DNA from: Lumnitzera littorea | Lineage: Eukaryota > Streptophyta > Magnoliopsida > Myrtales > Combretaceae | Direction of reading: 5' to 3' | NCBI GenBank assembly: GCA_024138015.1 | Contig: JAMXBB010000003.1 | Span: 11,936,341 to 12,000,340, forward strand | Length of the DNA: 64,000 nucleotides | In this document: positions 48,434 to 61,258 of the stretch, in pieces | Layout: each line of letters begins with the position of its first letter | How positions within the stretch are numbered: the stretch's first letter is position 1 | Program-made: the position numbers and the translations under genes | The notes under the pieces: model-generated | The model's input: only the letters and a program-made list of their open reading frames with translations | Database searches by the model: none | What the model was told of the DNA's origin: nothing

Positions 48434-49048
48434 TAGGGCTGCAAAAGAGTTGAGTTATTTGTAAATAAAATATTAGAATATGATTCATATTTATTTGTAA
48501 AGTAATAAATATTATTAATATTTATTTCTTTAGTAAATTATTGCAACCTACACCCCCTCCCTTGCTCCGGTCTAGAAAACCCAACTGGGTCTTACATGAA
48601 TTATGTTGGATAGGTTGCGTTAACTGGTTTGAATTGATATCATTATCAATGAGGATCAAATGAGTGATTTGGATTACTTTTATGGATAGGTTGTGTTGAA
48701 ATAGGTCAGACTAGGTAAGTCAACTTGGGTCTGACAATATTGTTTAAATAAGTTGAGCTCATTCTTCTATTTGTAAGCAAGCTTATAAATTTCCTGGTGA
48801 GCTTTGCACATATTTAATATATACGTATACATATATATTATATTATTTATTATTTAAAGGAGCTTAGGCAAAAATAATGTAAATTCTTAGTAAAGCTCGA
48901 GCTTCATATTCCTTTTTCAAGCATGAATTCTAACCTATAATTTTCAAGTTCGATAAAAACTCAATGTGGCTCGAGTTTCATAATTTTTTCAATGACCTAA
49001 ATCTAAACTTTCAAAAGTTTGGATTGGCTTGATTTTTTTACAACCCTG
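48434..49048. mobile_element. hAT-like MITE, 615 bp
   Basis: The left end TAGGGCTGCAAAAGAG and the complement of the right end, CAGGGTTGTAAAAAAAT, form an imperfect TIR. The flanking octamers are TTAACTAT (48426-48433) and TTAACTGT (49049-49056), seven of eight identical, as expected for hAT. The interior has AGCTCGAGC-type words shared with the MITE at 21892. It is non-coding. Confidence 0.8.
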
Positions 49049-49214
49049 TTAACTGTTAACGTCATAGTGGATCGCAGAGCATTAAACGTGGCTTATGGCA
49101 CTATCCGCTAGCCCTTGGTGTTACGTTATGCGATCTGTCCCAGTGATCGCCAACTACTACTAAACCAAAAGTAGCTATCTACTTTTATTTCAAGCAATAG
49201 CAGACTCAGAACTT

Positions 49215-49274
49215 AATTTGAGGGGGAAGGTTACAATAGATAGCAATTTGAGGTGGAAGGTTACAATAGATAGC
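49215..49274. repeat. Tandem duplication of 30 bp
   Basis: The units 49215-49244 and 49245-49274 both begin AATTTGAGG and end AAGGTTACAATAGATAGC. They differ at one base (GGGGG against GGTGG). Confidence 0.95.
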
Positions 49275-52200
49275 GAAACTATTTATGGAAAACTAAAAAT
49301 TATGAGGCGAATTTCAGAATTTTCGAAGTTAGATTAAAGATGCATCCATTATGGTCTTTGTACCACAGGTTGTGTTTATTTCCTCTCAGTTATTACAACT
49401 AAAATGAAAGCTCAATTTAGTTGTGGTAATGGTTCCACCAATAATATGCTGGATTTTCGGTGGACAGCCGGCATATATACGAACAAGTGCAACCGTTAGC
49501 TTCAAGATGCAGGCTGAGTTCTTCCACAGGCTCTCTAATGTCACATAATAGGATTAAACAAATGGATCTTCTTCTTTTGCTCTGGTTAGCTCTCTTTTCA
49601 CCTTTTTAAAACCCCTGGTGAATTGACAAACATCAATTTGTCTTTTCAACGATATCCAAATAGCAGCCGATTTGTCTAGATTTTGAATATTGTTGGCCAG
49701 CTATTCAGATAGTGAATTTTGGGATCTATTAACTGAATTGAAGACCCCTAGATAAGAGAAAGAGTTTAATGGTACTAATATATCATGTGAATCGATAAAT
49801 GGTATATAATTATTTATAAGATTTTGATACATGAAAATATAATTGGTATTTTTTTAAACAATACGTTCCTTTATTTACACGTGTCAAAATTTTATAGTTA
49901 CTCACATGTTACTATTATTAGTACTATTAAATCTTTTTTCCTCGATACCCTAACATTATTCTTTTTCCCCCTAGTTTTCAGTTCTATTAAATATTTTATT
50001 TATTATTATTTGTCTTACAAATGGTGAATATGTCATATAAGGTGCCCACTACAATTTCTTTTGGGAGCTAAAAAGGTGGCTTGAGTGCATGTTATTGAGG
50101 TCAAGGGGGTCATTGTACAAATATTTTGGCTAATCTAAAGGGAAAAAATGCTTATTGGGAAAAGGGCTTTCAGAATCAATTACGAAGAGGCAAATTTCTG
50201 TATAAATGAAGGAATAAAAACGAAAGACCCCTTCAGGATAATTACAATGATAAAAAGCCATAAGTGACGTCAAGGAAGCATTAAAATTTCCAGTCTAGCT
50301 CACCTGATTATGCAATTAAATACTGTTTATGCGATATGATATTAAGTATTAACCTTCATCAAAATGTGTCAGTCCAAATTGTGGGGAATGCAATCAGCGA
50401 CGAGCTAGTGTTCTTTATGTGCTCCATTATTGATGCCTTCAGAGTAGGCCAGCTCGGTTTAAGCATAGGGAACACGGCATAAGTGATACACAGAAAGTAA
50501 CTACAAATACACTTTCAACAATATTGATTTGGTTCAAATTTATCCTCTTTCTAACTCTTGAAATATGATAAAAATACGTGTATACTCTTGAAATCTATAA
50601 ATCATAAGAAATCAAAAGTGGGACATTCACGCTAGAGTTAAGGATAACATCATAACTTTCCAAAATTCACTAACAACCAATTTAGTTTTTCTAGAATGAA
50701 ATGGATGGGGAATGGAAAATTATGTGCTGGTAATGATTATTCCTAGAAATAGGCTAGAAATATAAATTCTAGTGTTCACTTTGACTAACTTTTTATTGTA
50801 GTGAATAATTGTTTTGTATTTATTTTATCTCATTAATTACATTATTAAATTGAGAATGTAACAAAAAAAAAAAAATTCCAATATACCTCTGATTGGTCAT
50901 TTCGTAAAAAGTTAATCAATTTTTATCTTTGATTAAGGATATTATTGTTCATCACATGAACTTTTTATTCCCTATATAAAGGGAACGAAAAATTTCATCT
51001 TTCAATATGTATGTTAGATAGAGACTAAATTGTTATTTTGATTTGTAGATGACCTTAAAGAAGCGTACTCAATTTTGTGGAAACTATAGGATTCGTAATG
51101 TTCCATATATGGTCTTTCGTGTCCCTTAAATCATATTTTCACTTATTTATACGCTTCAGGGTAGCCCAGGTAATGAACACCTTGTGTATGCCACTTGTAT
51201 TGTAATAGCCAAGGGGTCACTAATATCATACTACGGTATATTGTGATGGCTATTAGCCTTGGGTATATCCCAGCGTCCAGCAAAATCCAACTAAAACCCC
51301 AAAACTGTTAGGAAAAACCATAAATTGTGAAAATTTTGGCACTTTAACAATAGTTTGAGGTGTAAATGCATATTTTCAAAAAACTAAAAACACCATTTTA
51401 AGTGTTACAAGAGAGTCATGATCACAATTTGTTAATAGGTTTGCAAGCATATTTTTAATATGTAAATTAAAATTTGAGCTCCAGTCATTGATGCAATAAA
51501 ATTGCTTCAATGTTTTCCATTTTGTGTTCTAATGAAATTGCAGCGAGTTCTTTCATTTTGTGTTTTATCCATGTATGTTATGGAATCCCGCCTACAAGAC
51601 TATTTTTTCTTTCCTTTGCTAACAATATATTACAACTTAGAGGAAGGAGATTCTAATTTAATTGATCCTGTTGTTGAGAGAATAATATTCATGTTGCTAA
51701 ATTATAATAATCTTAATAATATCATTTTATATATTAGGGACTGTATTATGGGGCGTCATAATCTATTGGACCCTCTTCATTAAACACACGAGCTTGACGT
51801 GCGCGCGTATTAGCAGAATGTTATAAAGCTGGTATGAGATCTTGTACCAAAATGCTTGTATCTTTCCGCCTCCAAAACTAATTAATCTGACAGCACATAT
51901 GGATAAAACAATGGACGTGAGCTCAATTATTAACTAATAGTTATAACTAATTCGTTAGTTAAGCTGTCCAATTCAGAGGCTTAACTCGATGACGATAGAT
52001 AATTAAGTGGAGATTGGTAGGTTGTGGCTGTCTAGATGTTAGCTTCAGCCACTGTGGATGACTAAATTGCTGTTCATTGGATTGAATTATCAATTTAGAT
52101 TTTTTTATGGTTCTGTTTTTATTTTTTACGGGATTAATACCATCATCTATTCCATTTTTGATTTACACTTCTTTAAATCTAAACCATTAAATAAATGATG

Positions 52201-52748
52201 AATTTAATCAACTAAATTTAAAGAAGTGAAAATGAATAGTGAGATGAAACGTAGGATTGGTCCAATCAAAATAGAGTATTTTGGTTACAACAAGTACGTT
52301 GTGAAATGATTATAACCTAGTTAGTTGAAAGATTCATTTCAAACTTTTACTCGTATGAAACTGTGATGATATGCTTTAGTCTGAATCGTCTCTTTTTTAC
52401 ACGTAACGATATGCATCGGCAATTTACAGAGATTTGACTTCTTCGGCCTTACACTTTTTAATCGAGCAATCATACCTATTGGATTTGGATACACTGATAC
52501 TGCACTAAATTATGTAAGGTTTAGAGGCTTCTTTTGCTAGAACACGTTGGGGCGCAAAGGAGAATCAAATAAAGAACATTCACTAGATAAAATTTTCCGA
52601 AGTTTGTTCACGTGTTGATGAAGAGGCTTAAGAATTTGGAGATTAAACGATGTAGTAAATGTGTACGGCCTGCGATGGTATTTGTAAGACATGATAGGAA
52701 ACTTAAAATCATATTGCAAACTTACATTGAAGATGTGACGTAGATATG
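49275..52748. other. Intergenic DNA, no recognised gene
   Basis: Several open frames occur, the longest being 93 codons at 51502-51783, but none matches a family I know. Base composition is a little less AT-rich around 49340-49560. I see no transposon termini. The 5 bp ATATG at 52744-52748 is the left target duplication of Copia 3. Confidence 0.5.
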
Positions 52749-52959
52749 TGAGAGAACCATGCAATCCTGGTCTCGAAGAAAAGCGCTACAATAGAAACTA
52801 AATGGAAAAATGATGAGTTGAATTACTAATAGCCTTGTAAATATATATGTGTAGAGTCTAACTAACTAACTTGCTAGCTATCAATTATGCACATGATTAA
52901 ATAAACAAGTCTAACTAACTAACTAATTGAAATATCAACAAGTCTAATACATTCCAACA
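52749..52959 (-). repeat. 3' LTR of Copia 3
   Basis: 211 bp. Shares GTAGAGTCTAACTAACTAAC and GATTAAATAAACAAGTCTAA with its partner at 56482-56694. The sequence contains several AACTAACTAA units. Confidence 0.92.
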
Positions 52960-55900
52960 TCCCCCCCTTAAGTTGGGGTAGTATTTAGACCTAACTTAGA
53001 AAGGAAAAATTGCAATTGTGCAACAGTGACAAGCTTGGTGAAGAGATTAAGTAATTGCAAGCGAGAGGGAACATAAAGAGTCTTCAAAAATCCTTGGGCA
53101 ATTTGATCTCGAGTATAATGAATGTCTACCTTGATGTTTTTAGTGCAACCGTGTAGGCGGGGATTATTAGCAATTGAAATAGCTGCTTTGTTATCACAAC
53201 AAAGCACAATTGGAGCTTGCAAGAAAACCTACAAGTCGTATGCAACATGAAAAATCCACTTGAGTTCTTGAGTAGCAATTGCCATAGCTCGATACTCTGC
53301 TTTAGCGAGGAGACTAATACTATACATAGTTTCTTTAATTTCCAAGTCACCAAGGCCTTGCCAAGGAAAATATAAAACCTTTAATTGATTTTCGATCCAT
53401 AGGACAAGCTACCCAATCAAAATCAGCATAACCAACTAAGTTTATAGAATTTGTCGATGGATAAAACAACATAAGTGAGAGTGATCCTTTGAGGTAATGC
53501 AATAGGTGCATGGCAAAATGCATATGTAAAGAACAAGGCTTCGACAAGAATTGACTTAGGTAGTAAATAGGATAGGCTAAGTTTGGTCTAGTAACAGTGA
53601 GATACAATAACTACCCAATCAATCTTTGATATATAATAGGATTAGATAAAGGTTCGCCACTATTCTAATCTAGACGCACATTAGAAGGTAAAGGCAATAG
53701 AGCTAGTTTAGCACTTGTCATCCTTATGTCATATAAAAGGTTTGTAATGGATTTTTGTTGACTAAGAAAAATGCCAGAATCAGTGATGCATAACTTGATA
53801 CCAAGAAAATATCGTGCAAGTCCTAAGTCCTTTATAGTAAAAGCTTGATGCAACTTATTCTTCAGATCAATAATGGAGGTTTTACAATCACTTGTAATGA
53901 GCATATCATTGACATATAAATGGATAGCAAGAAATCCATTAATATGCATAGATGTAAATAATGAATAGTCATTTTTAGATTGAACAAAACCTTATCCAAT
54001 GAGAAATTTTGAAATTTCAACATTCTACTAGTGTAAGGCTTGCTTAAGCCCATATAAGGAACAAACCAACTTGCAAACTTAGCCCAACTGTACCTTTATA
54101 TATCCTTAAGGAGGATTCTTATAGATTTCTTCATCTAGAAAGCCATGGAGAAAAGCGTTGTTAATGTCAACCTGATGAATCGCCTAATGTTTAGCCATAG
54201 CAATAGCAACTAAAACACGAACAGTTGCTAAATGAGCTATTGGAGAAAATGTTTTAGTATAATCCTTACCCTCTATTTAAGTATACCATTTAGGTACTAA
54301 ACATGCTTTATATCTCTCCATTGAGCCATTAGCACTATACTTAATTTTGATCACCCATTTTGACCCAATTGTACGTTTGCCTTGGGGTAAAGTGGTAAGC
54401 ACTCAAGTGTTATTATTTTCTAATCCTTTGAGTTCCTTATTCATGGCCTCTACCTACAATTCATCTTATAGGGCTTGTAAATAAGTAGTAGGTTCCTTAG
54501 TAATTAAAACTTGGGCTAAAGAGGCTACATAATAAGAGGAATAGGAAGCAAAAGTTATCTATTATAGTAAAAAAAAATCTAGCTCCATCAATTGATTCCA
54601 CATAATAAGGCCCTTAAACATCCATATGCAGTAATTGAAAAACAAAAGTTGATGTACTGCTACTCAAGGAAAAGGTTAGTCTATGTAGTTTAGCTAAATG
54701 ACAAGTCTCACAAAGAAGTTGTTTAGTGTTTAAATGACTAAAATCAAACAAATGATGTAACTTTGAAAAGGAGCAATGACCTAATCTATTGTGTAACAAA
54801 GTACTATCAACTTCATAAGTTGTAACAAGATTAAGTGTTCCATGTTCAGTATAGGGAGAATTGGAGATATTAGTGTTTCTTTTAATAAAAGGAAAAGCAT
54901 TACTAGTGTCTTGAAGTATGTATAGACCATGTCGAAGTTGTGTAGTAGCTACAGTTTTATTAATTCTCTAGCCCTAAAAGAAATAAGAGTTTTGACTAAA
55001 AGTGACTATGAGATCACTGTCTTACAAGAGTCTATGAATTGAAAGAAGATTGTAATTGAAATTTGGTACAAGAAAAACATTATGAAGTGTTAAGGATGGA
55101 GTGATCTTCATTGATCCAATAGAATTGATCAATCTGTATGTATTATTAGATAAGACTATTTTGATAAGAGTAAAAAGTGTTTGTTTATTGAACAGCAAAT
55201 GGTCATAAGGGATCATATGGTCAGTTGCCCCTGTATCAATTATCTAGGTAATCAAACTACTATTTATACCACCAAGTGAATTAACAGTAGTAGAAGTAAA
55301 AGTACTTGCAAAGTTTGCTATGCCTCTTGCTCCTATTTCCTTTTCTTTCGTTGCCTTTATAAACCTCAAGAATTCCTAACACAATCCCTTAAATAATGGA
55401 GGATCAACAACCTAATTTTGATTGTTAGTATCAACCATTTCAACACTAGATTCCAATGGAGTTTCTTCCATTCGAGCAAAATTTGTTTCTAATTTTCTTT
55501 TGTTTTGTTACTTTTTCCCTTATACCACTTTAGATAGCCTATGATCTTAAAACAAGCTTCAATAGAATGACCTGTCCCCTTGCAATGTTTACACCTCATA
55601 TTTGCCTTTGTGAATTCCCTTCTTAGTATTCCTTAAAGGAAGTTGTGTTTTGTTCATTTTATAAGCAATAGAATTAGTGTCCAAAGATGTTGTCACTTGC
55701 CTTTGCTTTTTCAATTTGTTGAACAATTTAGAATACCTTATTAATAGTTGGAAGAGGATTACAAGACAAAATCTGATTTCTTATTGTTTCATATACATTA
55801 GATAGTCCTATAAGGAATTACATCAGTTTATGTTTTGATTCAAAATTTGTAAGCTTATCTTTCAATCTACAACTACAGTTATTTACAGTTCCACATTCGC

Positions 55901-56450
55901 ACTTCGGATTAGGATTTAACATGTAAAATTCATCCCAAGCTTTCTTCAATTAATTATAGTAAACTGCAACTAGTGGATTTCCTTGTTTTATATTACTAAT
56001 TTCATGTTCTAATTGAAAAATCAAAGGTCCACTTGCTTGACCATATTACTCTATAATCTCATTCCATAATTCGAATGAAGATTACGTATATACGAAACTT
56101 TGTGACAAATCACTCATCATGGAATTTAAGATCCAGCATCTAATTAAGTAATCATTTTGAATCCATCAAGTGTAATCCTTAGAATCTTCATTTGGTTTAG
56201 TAATCTTGCCATTAACAAATCCTAATTTCAATTTTGCTCCTAACGCTAGTCTCATCGATCGACTTTAAGTCATGTAATTGCTTCCATTAAAGATGATGTT
56301 TCTAATAGTCATACCTAGATTATTTGATTAGGAAATATAGAGAGGATTTGAGATTGAAATCTCACCAACCATTCTAATGCAAATGCTCTTTTAGCAATTT
56401 TGATCATGTTAACCATGTAACTAGAAACAAAGAGTTCAAATTAGAAAATT
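52960..56450 (-). pseudogene. Copia 3 gag-pol remains with integrase deletion
   Basis: Reading leftwards: an intact gag zinc knuckle CKHCKGTGHSIEAC (about 55555-55600). The protease box IIDTGATDHM (about 55220-55245) is intact except that the preceding Trp codon is TAG. GAG-pre-integrase follows as NRLGHCSFSKLHHLFDF ... CETCHLAKLHRLTF (54660-54790). The integrase begins TIIDNF near 54560 and then jumps directly to the linker before reverse transcriptase (VLITKEPTTYLQA, EAMNKELKGLENNNT; about 54400-54520). The reverse transcriptase box is YVND instead of YVDD (53905-53916). RNase H is GYADFDWVACPMDRKSIKGF (53400-53460) and CCDNKAAISIANNP (53165-53200). Stops and a lost catalytic Asp make it inactive. 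Confidence 0.9.
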
Positions 56451-56481
56451 GTGTAAACCATAGCCAACCGCTCTAATACCA

Positions 56482-56694
56482 TGAGAGAACTATGCAATCT
56501 TGTTCTTGAAGAAAAGTGCTACAATAGAAAGTAAATGGAAAAATGATGAATTGAATTATTAATAGCCTTATACAAATATATATATGTAGAGTCTAACTAA
56601 CTAACTTGCTAGTTGTCAATTATACACGTGATTAAATAAACAAGTCTAACTAATTAACTAACTGAAATATCAATAGGTCTAATACAATCTAACA
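56482..56694 (-). repeat. 5' LTR of Copia 3
   Basis: 213 bp, TGAGAGAACTATGC...AATCTAACA, preceded by the primer-binding site on the - strand at 56470-56481. Confidence 0.92.
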
Positions 56695-56714
56695 ATATGT
56701 TATTACAATAAAAA

Positions 56715-57116
56715 TGTTACAACCTAAGTTTAAGAGGAGAGTCAAATTTAAAAGACTGGTTTGATGGGTTAGGCTTAAGTATCACATTTAGTTTATGTTG
56801 TTTTCTCATGTGGGATTATAACATTATTATCTTTCTTTGAAAGCTAACGTTCATGTTGGCCTACTCTAAATTATTCACTTTGAGTAGCTTTTACTCTAAA
56901 CAACTCACATTTTGTTTTATTAGATAGTCATTTCCCAAGTTGCTCTTTTTCTAAGTTATCCTTTCTATAGGGTTGGTCTCTCAATGAAAGCACCAAATGT
57001 TACCATCCAAGTTGAAGAGAAGAGTCTAATTGAAAGACTAGCTTGAAAAGTAAAAGAATACTTTAGATGTAATATTACACTTAGTCTATGTTACTTTCTC
57101 ATAAAAAATTATAACA
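56715..57116 (-). mobile_element. TRIM-like element, 402 bp
   Basis: Terminal direct repeats at 56715-56823 (109 bp) and 56998-57116 (119 bp) start TGTTAC and end ATAACA, around a 174-bp non-coding interior. AAAAA flanks both sides (56710-56714 and 57117-57121), a fitting but low-complexity target duplication. Left of the right repeat, the complement reads TTTGGTGCTTTCATTGAGAG, the place for a primer-binding site. The - strand orientation is inferred from that. It lies 15 bp from the end of the Copia 3 target duplication. Confidence 0.75.
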
Positions 57117-59957
57117 AAAAACTTACTAGCTAACATAAAAATTTATAAGTTTCAAGATTGGTATAATCATGCACCGTATTATTTGTTATTGGAGAAGGTA
57201 CTAAAAGATTGTAATTGAAGCTTGTTACCTCAAAGTTAAATATATCTTCAGAACATATGCGGCCATGTACAATGCAATAAACTTCAGAGTTTGGCAATTG
57301 CTGTTACTTAGCTATAAATATGTTCGTTATAAGATTTTATAGTAAAATAATAAATGATCTACTTAGTATCGAATTCCTGGTAGTGCCCAATAAAACTCAA
57401 TGTATATATTATCTTCAAAATAAATAAATATGTGTTATTCTATATGAAATTACAAATTTGAAAATACATGTTGCTAATTTTTCGAGTTACTATTGTGATA
57501 TATAATGAATCATTAAATGCATATGGTATAAATACATTATGCCTTAAGTAAAATATAGTTAATAACTAAACCAACGATTACTAATATATTCACGTCAAAC
57601 TTTTGGTTGGAAAGTTTTTCACTGGTGTGAGTATATTATTCATTAATTAGCCTTATATACTAGATATCTCTTGCAATCCATTTATATTTACATGAGGTAT
57701 TGTAATTTCTTTCTTTAAGTATGCAATTTTCTCATTACAAAACCTTATGATTAGACTCAAAACTTCTCCTTTTTCAATTATTCTTATACCAAATACCTAT
57801 TAGTAGAGGATTGGCTTTAATACCATTTATAATATTACATAACAAAAGTATTTCTTTGTATTAAGCATGTCTATTAGGCGTATTCGATCCATTTCCCTAT
57901 TAGACCGTATAGAAAGTTTGATAAGTGGGAGCAACGCAAGGAGGTTGGCTCAGTTTCCGGATTTATTTGTAATGCGAAATCTAAAAGTTCTGAAATGATG
58001 ATTTTATCTAAATTTTAAACATAAATGTACCTTATTGTTGAAATTGGGACATACTAACTAGTTCGTCAATCGTTATCAAGCTGAATAGAGGTGTGATATA
58101 ATTACATGTGACTCTGTCCGTTTCTCCATCACACATGAATCAGCAGTACCATGTTCGACACGCTCGGGACTTGGTAACGACGCGTGTATGGTGCCAATGG
58201 CAACCGCCCCTCTAAAGTGGCACTTCAACCGTTTTTTGTTTTCGTTTTCCTTCTACGAGACTTTGACAATTGAGACTCTTTCGTTAGCGGTAATTTTTGT
58301 TAGTTTATGTATATCGCACACGTATAAGAATACTATCGGATAACACATCATGTATAAAATGAATAAAATTATATAATATAATTAAATATATTATAATATT
58401 AATAAAAGATAATAATAGATGAGGAAGAGAGAAAAATGAAAATGGTGGGGAGAGGAATAAGGAGTTATGAGAATATTAAAGGGGAGAGAGAAACATGGAG
58501 AGGATTATATTTTATTAAAATCTCTAAATTATCCTATATCTATAATCAAATGTATTAAAGAAAATTATTTATTAATAACAAAAATTTTATTTAAAAGGTT
58601 AAATAAATAAAAATAATCAAAATATTATTTTGACGTTTATTTAAGGTTTTAAACGTTTTAATAATATAAATAATATGTAGTTATATACTATGCATATATA
58701 CACACACACTAGTGAATGACGTATTCACGCAATGCATGTAAAAAATATAAAAAAAAAAATGTTTGAACTAAAAAATAAAGAGTAATGTCAATAATATATA
58801 TGTATGTATGTATATATATTCTTTTGGATTATAAGATGCATATCATTCATAAGAACTAGGAAAAGGTCTTGTTTACATAACAAAAGAAGGGCATCCCTCT
58901 TAGCATGTATAGTTGATAATATATGTTAGTAAAAGTAAAACTATAATAAATTTTCCAAAAAAAAAGTATTTAAAAATATTAGTTATGTGTAATGAATTTT
59001 TCAAATAATACAAATGTTGGGCAAACAAAATAATAGACAAATAAAAGAATAGTAATTGTAGAAATAAGTATGATAGAAAATGATAATTATATAGTTGGAC
59101 ATAGTTTAATTAGAAATTTCGTAGGATGGGTTTGATTTCTTTTACTAACTATAATGTAAATATATTCAATGATTAAATCTATATAATATCCACTTATTAG
59201 TTAAGGATAGTTAAAAGATGGTTTATTCTTTAATATAATAGACACACACATATACACACACACACATACACTAAAAGACATGCACGATTTATATCTACAC
59301 ACACACTAAAGACACACACTTGCGATTCATGTGTAGGAATAAAACATCAAATATATGATTTTTTTTAGCCATCATCAAATATATAATAGATTAAACGTAA
59401 AACTATTAAAAAGTTTGATTGTATAGAGATAAAAAAAAAGTATTATTGGAAAAAAATAATTACGAATATAGGGGGAAAAATAAATTTATTTATAACAAGC
59501 TAAAAAAGAAAAAGGAATAGAAAGTATAAGTTTAATTTGATAATGGACTGACTTTGAAAGTAATTATCATAGGGAAGAGAGAGAGAGAGAGTTATTATAA
59601 TATAGATAACTGTAAATTATATAGGTTAAATATATTAATTATATGATGGAGATGAATAATAGTTATTGGTGGTTAGAGGGTCTTTGCTCATTTAAATAAC
59701 ATAGTATATAGTGTATATTATCCAAAAAATCTTATTTTAAAACCACCATTCCTCTTTGTTGTAACCAGCTACTTATAATGGAATTTTGTTGTTGTTTTAC
59801 TAACAGTTTGATTTTAATTTTCAACAAAACTATACCTATACCTATAGAAGCACCAATTAAGACTCATGAATTGACTTTGGCGGTTTAAAGGCTCGTAATT
59901 TGCCCATAAAAGCTAGGCGTGAACTAGCCTTAGACCATCAAATTAGATATTATGTTT

Positions 59958-59996
<39 letters not shown>

Positions 59997-61258
59997 TATA
60001 CTAAAAAAATGAACAAAAAAAAAAAAATTTCTGGTTCTCATGCCTTGGAATTGGTTGGTGAATAGCCCATGGTTCCATATGTTATGGAATTGCCATGAGG
60101 TAGTTTTAGGCCGATTAGGCGCGTTTCCTAAGTCTACTCTATATCTTGATTCTTTAGCCAAATTATAGCAAGTATATGAAATACTATACGAGATAATGGT
60201 ACTTAACTCACCGCTAATTGGTTAACATGGTGTAAGAGTATTAGTATAGCAAAGCAACATAATTTCGACCATGTTAATATTTATCCATTTCTAGTACATA
60301 GAAAACGATTTGCACTCACTGAAATTCAAGAATACATATAAAGAGTATATGACGAGCCAAGAGATGACAATATAGATAGTGCTGGGTTAAAAAACTAATT
60401 GAATAGCGAATCGAATCGAAAATTTGATTTTCCTTTCAATTTAGTTCGACGATCATAAGATATCGATTTGTAACTCGGTTCGACTGAGCGAATGGGGCAG
60501 AGCCGAACAAGCTTTCCTTTTGAAAAGTTGAAAAGAAAAGCCGCCACGTTCAATCACAAGCTTCCTTCACCCTATCTAATACCGTTAATCCACGTTATAT
60601 ATGCGACTCAAATTTAGGGGGAAAAAAGCTGGTGAAATTGGAAAGTTAATGCACCAATGCACCATCACGGTCAATGGTTCCATCCCGAGTCATCTTAAGC
60701 ATGGCTCCTGGAAGTAGTTATTCCATTTGTCAGTCATTTTATGGTCAAGAATATCGAACAAAACAGGTTATTAATTTGATCTTTTCAAATTTGAGTGTCC
60801 ACCTCATGACTCATACATTATTGTTGATCGTGTTGCTCGCTTCTCACCCGTTATCTTCATCGTAGTATGCTTTACCAGAAGAAGTGGTGCCACATGCAAT
60901 GATAATTTACAGGGTGAACTACGACGTCTGAACTTGAAAGGTTGAAATTATGTGATATGTGCCTTCATTGTTACCAGAAGTACAATATCCTTGACCAGTT
61001 TGGAGTTACCGAGTTATGACACCACTTCTAACCACAAATTAAACTTGATCGAATTATTTATTTATTTATTTTTCAATTTTAAAATATTAAGAACCACATT
61101 GTATGGTTAGGTTTGAATTATTTAAAAGGAAAAAATGAATTGTAATATATGGCTCAAAAGGATGCTAGACAAACTGTGCCAAACCAAATTAGACCTACCT
61201 TTAGATATAGATGTAATGTTGAAAAACGAATATAGATTGGCAAATAAAATAGACTAAG
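57117..61258. other. AT-rich intergenic DNA with microsatellites
   Basis: No gene or transposon domain is recognised on either strand. Simple repeats: CA/TA runs near 58700 and 59241-59330, GA near 59577-59591, and a TA run at about 59960-59990 followed by an A run near 60018. Around 58120-58260 and 60480-60700 the sequence is less AT-rich, but I find no credible reading frame there. Confidence 0.5.

Larger units (their letters stand above)
52749..56694 (-). mobile_element. Copia retrotransposon 3, 3.95 kb, internally deleted, perfect target duplication
   Basis: LTRs are 52749-52959 and 56482-56694 (TGAGAGAAC...CTAACA or CCAACA). ATATG flanks both sides (52744-52748 and 56695-56699). The complement of 56470-56481 reads TGGTATTAGAGC, an exact Copia primer site. 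After the left LTR, CCCCCCTTAAGTTGGGG is the complement of the polypurine tract. The LTRs differ at about one site in ten by eye. The element reads leftwards and is about 1 kb or more shorter than a full Copia, because the integrase core is missing. Confidence 0.92.

Noticed and set aside
51502..51783. 93-codon open frame on the + strand
   Set aside because: No recognisable domain, AT-rich codons, no convincing start context. Probably chance.
52537..52764. 75-codon open frame on the - strand that ends in the Copia 3 LTR
   Set aside because: Its start codon lies inside the transposon LTR. The remainder is not recognised, and no continuation was found beyond the right target duplication.
56715..57116. 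Cassandra-type TRIM (with a 5S rRNA promoter in the LTR)
   Set aside because: No 5S internal promoter boxes are visible in the terminal repeats, so only a generic TRIM is called.
57229..57311. Possible 83-nt exon on the - strand between AG and GTAACA
   Set aside because: Open in one frame, but with no partner exons and no similarity that I can name.
60674..60865. Short open frame with a possible GT donor after ACAAAACAG, as a first exon
   Set aside because: No downstream exon or family similarity was found.
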